From Zygnema cylindricum (Eukaryota > Streptophyta > Zygnematophyceae > Zygnematales > Zygnemataceae): a stretch of 64,000 bases of DNA. The first letter of the stretch is position 1. Every line of letters starts with the position of its first letter. Of the stretch, positions 1 through 9,100 are shown one piece after another. Where the stretch lies: the NCBI GenBank assembly GCA_037447655.1, contig JBBHKE010001279.1, forward strand, positions 1 through 64,000, read 5' to 3'. A program made the position numbers and the translations under genes. Below the pieces are notes generated by a model that was not told the DNA's origin, searched no databases, and saw only the letters and a list, made by a program, of their open reading frames with translations.

Positions 1-135
1 GAGGAGAGGGAAATGGAGAGACGAGACAAAAGGAAAGGGAGAGGCCACAACTACAGAAAGAGAGCCGAGAGAGAGAGAGAGGGAGGGATGGAGGGAGGGG
101 GGAAGGTAGAGAGAGCGAGAGAGGAGAAAACTACA
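1..135. repeat. GA-rich tract beyond the PUS10 stop
   Basis: Plus-strand purine-rich low-complexity sequence (GAGAGAGA and GGGAGG), presumably the 3' UTR or 3' flank of the minus-strand gene. Nothing else is seen in it. Confidence 0.6.
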
Positions 136-141
136 AAGAGG

Positions 142-217
142 TCATAAAAAGTCCATTTTTATGTCCGTAACGTCTAACTGAATAATGTCGGCGTCACGTC
201 CCAAAAGAGACGCCAAA
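142..217 (-). CDS. PUS10: PUS10 terminal exon with stop codon
   Basis: It follows an AAACAG acceptor and completes the split codon left by the 969-914 exon. It encodes 24 residues ending IIQLDVTDIKMDFL, then TGA at 144-142. This matches the usual PUS10 end (GSLL..ADILELDV). Sequence downstream on the minus strand (141 to 1) is GA/CT-rich presumed 3' UTR. Confidence 0.85.
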
Positions 218-3200
218 CTGTTTCCAAACACCCATTGACCATATTTTAATAAGGGTTCTTTCAGGGTTTTTCAGGATTCTTCAGGGTTACTTTAAGGGTT
301 TTTGAAGGTTTTTGAGGGTTTTTGAGGGTTTTTAAGAGGCTTATAGGGTACATAAAGCTTTATAAAAGGTTTATAAGGGTTTATAAGGGTTTATGAGGGG
401 TTTTTGAGAAGCCTGTTAGGTTTTCTTAGGGATTTTTTTTTTTTGGGTTTCTAGGGTTTTGTTTTGGGTTTCTCTGTTTGTTTGTTTTTAGTACAAATTC
501 AACAACAATGTCAATTTTTTTTGTCTGTTAGTGCAGTTCAAAAAATTTGTGGACAGAGTACATTTTTTTGCAAAATTTATTACGGATTTTTTTTTATTAT
601 TATAGTGTGAATTCAACAATGAAGTGGATTTTCTTTTTCCATTTATGCAAAATAAGAATTATTTTGACGCGGTATTCAATTATTGTGGATTTCACTTTTC
701 TTTTTGTGTGAATTCAACATTACAGTGGATTCAAAAAAAGAAATTTAACACGGTTTTTTTGCTTTTTTTTGTTTATTTTGGTTTTTTACGTTTTAACTTG
801 AGGTTATCGTGGAGTTTCTTTTTTTTTTCTTTCTTTTTTTCATACTGTTCAAAATTATATACAACAAGTTTGATAAATAAGAAAAAAATAATTAACTTTT
901 TATTTCCACTCACTTTGGTTGGGTCCTCCCAAAGTCTCCGTGGACAAACTCCTTCACATAGGTTCCCGCCTGGTATCAATTTATCAAAAAAAAAAATGTT
1001 TATAAGACTATTTGAACCACTTTCACTTTCGGGTCGACAAGTTATATTAAAAGGAACACTTTTCATTAGAAATTCATACATGAGTATAAACTTTGAAAAA
1101 TATATGTTTTTATAAAAGTATTTGTACCACTTTTACTCTTTTTAAAAACATTCATGGATCTTTTAAGATAATAATAATACCGTTTTCAATTCATATAGAA
1201 AATCAGTTCATAAATGGCTAATTGTACCACTTTTACTCATTATAGGAACATCCAGCATTTTAAGACAATAGTAATACGATTTTTTGAGCCCCTTTTTTTT
1301 ACTTGTACAACTTTTTAATTCACTTATTTATAAGGACATTTATACCACTTCATAAGACTTTGTACCACTTTTTCTCTCCCTAAAAAACATCCGTACTTTT
1401 AAAAGCATATAAGAAGCAAAGATTATTTACAAAGGATGTTTGTACCACTTTTTAATAGGTTAAAATTATATTAAAATTTAATTAAAATTAAATAAGCTTT
1501 TATGAAAGAAAAAATCATACATTTTAAAAGACTTCAAAATAATAAGACCATTTTCATAAGAATATTGGTACAACTTTTGGAAGGATATTTTGAATCTTAG
1601 TTTTACTCTTTATAAAAATAATTCATAAATTGTATAAGAATAAAGTTAAACATTACACCATAAGTACTCTCTAGAAGTGTTTGGGATATTTATAGAGTTA
1701 TTTCGAGGTATTTATCAGGTTTCTGGTGGTTTTAAAAAGTATTTAAATGGGGTTTTGACAGTTTGGAGGTTTCCCTAAGGTTTCCTTTGAAACATTTGTA
1801 TTTTGAAAAAAAATGATGGTTTTTCTAGGTCCTTTAAAAAAAAATTGAAGTCTTTTACTGGTTTTTTGTTAGTATTTTGAGGATTGTCCTGACAATTTTT
1901 TTGAAGAGCTTGCTTGTCAACAAATTGTTTTTGCTTTTTTATTAATTTATTTATTCATTTATTTTATTTTATTTTTTGAAGCTTTTTTTTTTTACCTGAG
2001 TAGTCAATCTCAACACAAAAAAGTTTGGATTTCCAGGAAATTTCCTCGCATGCCATTCTGCACCCATTTATAAATAAATAATTAGGATATACATGTATAC
2101 ATATATATACATGTATATACAAATATATATATGAAAAAAAAGGAGAGAGAGTGGGGATATATACATATATATATATATACATTAATATATATATACATAT
2201 ACAAGTATGCATGTAAACATATATATGTACGTATATATAAAAGAAATTTATCGAATGACAAAAGAAAATCATTATATTCATGTACATTATAAAGATATGA
2301 TTTAAAAAAAAGAGAGAGAGGACGAGGGAGAGAGAGAGCGGAGAGGGGGAGAGAGAGAGGGAAAGGAGAGAGAAACAGAGAGAGGGGGGGGGGGGGAGAG
2401 AATATTATACACATTGTAAAAAGGAAACGCTGAAGTACATCATGGAAGAGAGGGAATAAAAGAAATTTATCGAATGACAAAAGAAAATCATTATATTCAT
2501 GTACATTATAAAGATATGATTTAAAAAAAAGAGAGAGAGGACGAGGGAGAGAGAGAGCGGAGAGGGGGAGAGAGAGAGGGAAAGAGAGAGAAACAGAGAG
2601 AGGGGGGGGGGGGGAGAGAAATATATACACATTGTAAAAAGGAAACGCTGAAGTACATCATATCATATATAAATTAAAAAAGGGAGAGAGAGGAAGAAAG
2701 TGAGAGAGAGAGCGGGAGACATAGGGAGAGAGAGGGGGGGAGAGAGAGAGGGTCAGCGAGAGAGAGAGGGGAGAGAGATATATATACATAATGAAAAAAG
2801 GAAACATTAAAGTACATTATATCATATATAAATTAAAAAAGGGAGAGAGAGAGCGTGAGAAAGCGCGAGGGAGAGAGACACATATGGAGAGAGAGAGAGA
2901 GGGGGAGAGAGAGAAAGAGAAAAAGAGAGAAAGAGGGAGAGCGAGAGAGAGAGAGAGAGAGGGGGAGAGAGAGAGAGAGAGAGGACCTGTGAATGATTCG
3001 GGGGCGAGTGAGAGCGCTGCGTCGATGGAGGACTCGAATTGGGGTTTTCTGGGAAATGGTCTGAGAAAAATAATAATAAATAAATAAATCCTCTCCATCC
3101 TCTCCCTTCCCTCTCTCTCCTCGACCTCGGTTCCCTCAAAAAAATATTTTTAATCCCCTCAACACATTTTTGTCCTCTCCTCTCTCCCTCCTCTCTCTTC

Positions 3201-5268
3201 CCTCTCTCGGCTCTCCCTCTCCTCCAAACTTCCTCCCCACTTCCCCCTCTCTCTCCTCTCCCTTTCCCTCCAATGTTCCCTCCACCCTTCTCCCTCTCTC
3301 TCCTCTCCCTCTCCTCCCTCGATTAACATTAAAACCCACCATATCTTTCTTCCCCTCCAACATATATTTGTCCTCTCCTCTCTCGCCCTCCTCTCTCTTC
3401 CCTCTCTCAGCTCTCCCTCTCCCCCCCTTCATCCCTCCACCCTTCTCCCTCTATATCCTCTCCCTCTGCTCCCCAAATTCATATTAAAACCCACCATATC
3501 TCCCTCCAACATTTCCTAGTCCTCTTTTCACTCTCCCTCCTCTCTCTTCCTTCTCTCTCCTCTCCCTCTCCTCCCCAATTACTATTATAACTCACCATAT
3601 CTCTCTTCCCCTCCAGCATATTTCTGTCTTCTCTTCCCCTTCTCCCACTCTCTTCTCTCACTCAACCCAATATTCCCTCCACCTTTCTCACTCCTCTCCC
3701 TCTCCTCCCCAATTACTATTACAACTCACCATATCTCTCTTCCCCTCCAGCATATTTTTGTCCTCTTCTGTGATTGGACGAGAGACCCACACCAGGGCGC
3801 AGTACTCTTTCTGGAAAAAAAATAAGGGAAGAAATAAATAATAATTAAATAAATAATAAACAGAGGGAGAAGGTGGAGGGAGAGGCGGAGGGAGTGGGGG
3901 AGAGTGAGGGGGATTAGGGGGGAGAGTGAGAGAGGAGCTGGGGGAGAGGGAAGAGAGGGGAGAGAGAGTTAGAAGTGTGCTATCCTTCAAAAACCACCTA
4001 GTAAAACCTGAAGAAAAACTCTGTCCAAACCCTTTTCAAACCCTCCCCCCCCACCTGCTTGTCCGCCTCCCCCTCCCGCATGACCTCCGCCGCCTCCCCT
4101 CCCACCCGCTGCAGCCGCCTCACTGCCACCTGCCACGTTAGCACCCATCATGCCACGTCAGCACCACATCCGGTCTCATCAGTACTACATTGTGCCACAT
4201 CAGCATCTTTATGCCACATCAGCGGCACCATGAGGCCTTGTCAGCACTATGTTGTGCCACATCAGCACTACGTCTTGCCACATCAGGACACTCCATTTTG
4301 TCGAGTCACACTATGCTACGTCCGCATGCCACACTATGCCACGTCAGCAGACCCATTGTCTCACGTCACGTGCCATGCCACATCAACATTACAGCATGCC
4401 ATGTCAACAACCCTGTCATGCCACATCAGCATCCAAACCACGCCACATCAGCATTACATTGTGCCACATCAGAACCATCATCATGCCACAGCTCACATCA
4501 TGCCACATCAGCAGTGTTACCTCACGTCACACATCATGCCACATGACACACTGCCAGCATTACAACAAACCATGCCACGTCAGCAACACATTACCCACAA
4601 ACTCACCATTAGCATCCACCATGCCACGTCAGCATCCATCATGTCACGTCAGCACCTAGCATGTCAAGACCATGGCATGCCACACCAGCGTCACGCCACA
4701 GCCGCCCATTTTTTTTTTTTCCCTTCATTTTTTTTTTTTTCTTTTTTGTGAAGCATAAAACCAGACTCACCCATCCTCTTTTGCTGCCGTTGATTCTACT
4801 CTCCATCTGTCGGATCAAAGGGGGGGCAGGGAGGACCCGGGCGTTCAAAATCTCCAAAAGAAAGGGCCGACCGTTTCCCAACATTCGCACCTGAAACCCC
4901 ATTTTATTTTATTTAGACTTTGTTTACTTTATTTAATTTTTTTGTTTTGGTTTTTAAGCTTCATCACTACTAAGCAGCGATTGGTGCAGCGTGACCCTTT
5001 CTTTGTCCACAAGTTCCGTTCCGTTTCTATCACCGTAAACCTCCCCCTCTGTCAGGCCCTCCTGATCCTTTCCCTCTCCCAATGCCATCCGTTTCCTCTC
5101 TTTCTCTTCCTCTACCCCTCTCCAATCATTCTCTGCTTGACTCCATTTGACTCCATTCCACTCCATTAGACTCCATTTTATAAATACAAGAATGCATATA
5201 CATACATATATATATATATAATATATATAACATATATACATGCATATATAATATTATACATACATATA

Positions 5269-5328
<60 letters not shown>

Positions 5329-5340
5329 GTGTATATATAT

Positions 5341-5382
<42 letters not shown>

Positions 5383-6136
5383 TTTTTTTTTTTTTTTTTT
5401 TTTTTATTTTTTTTTTCTACATCACATGTCCCTGGCCGTAGCCTGGGTTTGTATCCATCTTTGAACTCCAGACCACCTCCTCCGCTATTAGCTCCTAAAA
5501 GAAAAAAAAAACAAATAATAATAATAACAAAAAAAAATATATATACTTTGCTCCCAGGACTTTCTCCGCAATTAGCTCCTAAAAAAACAAATGTATATAT
5601 ATATATATATATATATAAAAAAAAAAAAAAAAAAATACTTGAAACAAAAATGGGGAAAAAATACAAAAAAAAATGGGGTTATTAAGTAATGAATAACAAC
5701 AACAAAAAAAAAAAACTAATGCCTACATTGGTATTGAAAAAGTAAAGGGAAAAAATTACCTCAATAAGTGTGGAGGATAAGAAAAAAAAAAAAAAACCCT
5801 AGCGACCAAAACGGTTTGCGAAAAAACAATAAAAAAAAAATAATACCTTCAATTAAAAACCAAAAACCGTAAAAAAAACCTTAAATGATCTACCCTAGAA
5901 AAGCCTTAAAAAAGCCCTTTAAGCCCTTCCAAAACCCTAAAATCCATAAAAGTCCCTTAAAGACACCTAAAACCCCCAAATCCCTAACAATTCCAAAATA
6001 CCCAAAAAAAAGCCCTTAAAAACCCCTTAAAAACCCCCTTGAAGACCTTTAAAACCCCACCTGTACAGAGGAATCTCCGACTCTTTCCTCATCCACCAGC
6101 CACCGACTTTGGCTTATTTGCCGCGAAAACTGCCCG

Positions 6137-6191
<55 letters not shown>

Positions 6192-9100
6192 AAGAACAAC
6201 GAAATAAGAAGAAAAACAAAGAAACATAAACGAAAAAATAAAACCATATCAAAGAAACATACAAAAATAAGGGTTTTTTTGCTTCGTTTTTTCTTGGGTT
6301 TTGTTATTTCATTTTCAAGGGAATTCTTTTACATTTGTTTGAAGTTTTTTTTTTAAATAACTTTTTTTAGGTTTTTTTTATTATTATTCCCACCTTGAGA
6401 TACCGGCCTCCAACGAAAACCGAGTTTCGCAAGGTCAACACTCGCAGACCGCAAAAATCTGCCAGCTGGCAAGAATCCAGAATGCCACGTCAGCATGTTT
6501 GTCACATTCAGGAAGCCAAAGTGCCACGTCAGCGAGGGAGAGATAGGACAGAGAAAGGGATGGGGAGTGGGAGGAGAGGGAGGGGAGGGGGAGGGCGAAG
6601 GAAGGGGGGGAGGGGGAGGGGGAGGGGGAGGGGGAGGGCGAAAGGAAGGGGGAGGGGGAGGGGGAGGGGGAGATGTAGAGGGAGAGGGGGATGAGGAGGG
6701 AGCGGGAGAGGGAAACAGAGAGAGAGGGATACTAAAAGGGAGAGGGAGAATAGAGGGAGGGGGAGGAGAGCGGGAGAGGGATTAGGTGGGGGATACTCTT
6801 TTTGTCTCATTCAGAAGCCAGAACGCCACATCAGCATGTTTGTCTTAAGGTGGACCTCCATTAGTGAAAGGGTGAGGTTGATCACTGGATGCCGTACGTT
6901 TTCGTACCAATCAGTACCCTTTTTTTTTTTTTTTAAATAAAAAATGTTTACTGGAGATCTATCTAGTAACCAATCTATACCATTTTTTTTTTTTTTTAAC
7001 AAAACATGTTTACTGGAGATCTGCCAACTCGTTCTGCCAAGATTCTCCAACTTTGCCAAGATTCTCCAACCTTACAACCTTCCAGGCGTAAACATTGACC
7101 ATCCAATTTAACCGTCCGATTTTTGCTTTTCCGCATCTGCGACGCAATCACTCAATTTGTACCATTTTTTCATACCAACCCATACCATTTTTTCAAACCA
7201 ATCCATACCATTTTTACCATTTTTTTATTTTTTTTTAATAAAACATGGTTAATGGAAATATGCTAAGATTCTCCAACCTTCCAGGTGTAAACATTGACCG
7301 TCCATTTTTTTGCTTTTGTGCATCCGCGACGCAATCGCTCACTCCATGCAGTTTGATACTAGCCCCATACTGAACGTGTACAATTGCTCCACTTGGAAAA
7401 GTAGGATACGTCTACAGTAGACGAGCATTGACAACCTCACGCGTCTTATAGGCCATGTGCCTTCGGAGAGGGTGGAAGCAAATCCACCCAAAAGCCACAA
7501 GAAAATCTTTGACGGAGGATATTTTTTGACGCTTCTTTTGCCATCCATTGACCTTCGTGGAATGAATTTTGGGTTTAAGATATTACAACAAAGTTCGTAC
7601 AATGATATAGTCCGCACGTACAAATCTAACATTTGTGTACGCTTTTACGATTTCTGTCCACCTGTACACGTATTTCATTCAGATTTTGCGCTTGAATGCG
7701 TATGTGTGCCACTGTGAATAAAGCACGTAGGCGAAAGGTTGTTTAGTGGCACGACCTAATAGAGGATTCGGCAAAATAATACTGCCAATAAACATGTCCA
7801 TGAGATTAATGGCATCCCCTAATGGATTCGAGGCCTTACCCATGAATCCAACATGCCACGTCAGCATTATTTTGTCTCATTCAGAAACCAAATATATCCC
7901 ACAATAAAATAAATAAATAAAATATAGATTAATAAATAAAACAAAAATCAATAAAAAAAAGGAAAAGAAAAAGGGGGGAAAGTTTTTGTTTACACACCTT
8001 TTTTGGAGGCCATGGGTATCTTTTTTCAAATTCTTCCACACTAAAACTTGTGAGAGATTTTTGTACGGAAGCCTTAGATTCTTTCTCCTCTGTATTTACT
8101 TCCGAGGGAGATTTACCCCTTTGTACCCGATTTTCAGGTCCCTCAAAATCATGATTTGGGAAATCAAAATTTTCTTTTCCTCCGTTTTTCTGTTCTCCAT
8201 ACCTATCTGCAGAAAAAAAAAAAACAACAACAACAACAATGTTTATTGAAGATTTAAGCATTGTGATTTTAGGGAGAGGAGAGGGTGGAGAGAGAGAGGG
8301 GGAGAGGGAGTGGGAGCGAGAGAGTGAGAGGTTGAGGGAGAGATTGAGGGAAAGGGAGAGGGAGAGGGAGCAAGAGTGGGCGCAAGAGTGGGAGCGAGAG
8401 CGGGAGAGGAGAAGGAGAGGGTAGAGGGAGAGGGAGTGCGTACCTTGGCGTTTACGTTTTGCCGAGCTGCCTTGAAGAGGCCCGAGTTTCCCCACTTCAG
8501 AAGAAGACGAAGAATGAAAAAAGACGAGAGATACTCGAAAATCACTATTGGAATAAAATTTTGCTTTCTGAGAACCTCCCAAAACTCCAAAACACTTGGA
8601 TACTTCAAAACTATGACTACTTCAAAAAAATAGCTTCTTAAAAAATGTAGCTACACTTAAACAATATAGTGACTTAATAAATGTTGCATTACTTAAATGT
8701 AGCTACTTAGAAAATATAGCTACTTTAAAAATATAGCTATTTTAAAAAATATAACTACCTAAAAAGTCTAACTACTTCAAAGATATGGCTAATTCGAAAA
8801 TGATAGCTACTTAAAAGAAGTAGCTACTTCAACAACATAACTCCTCAAAGAAATATATATATACTTCAAAAAAGAAAATACTTCAAAAAAAAAAAAGTAC
8901 AACAGAAAAAAAAGGGACTCACCAAAGCCCTTTCTAAGGATCCAGTGAGAGCCCATTTTAGAGCTTCTTTGAGAGGAACCAAAGGGGGATTATGTTCGGA
9001 AAGTTGATGTTGAAAAATACCAATAGAAAGGAATTTTTTTCTTAAATGATACCTGTTTTTCAGTATTGGAATACGAAGAACAAATATGAAACAATGCGTG

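Noticed and set aside
241-475. True telomere
   Set aside because: Units are irregular and the array lies inside an intron with gene sequence on both sides.
4059-4751. Cys/His-rich protein (repeated CHATSAL-type words)
   Set aside because: It is a reading of the CACGTCAGC minisatellite, open in several frames and lying between PUS10 exons on the other strand.
7339-7717. Overlapping frames on both strands as a gene
   Set aside because: Part of the sequence recurs inverted near 16340-16530 inside transposon-end debris, and it lies in a PUS10 intron.
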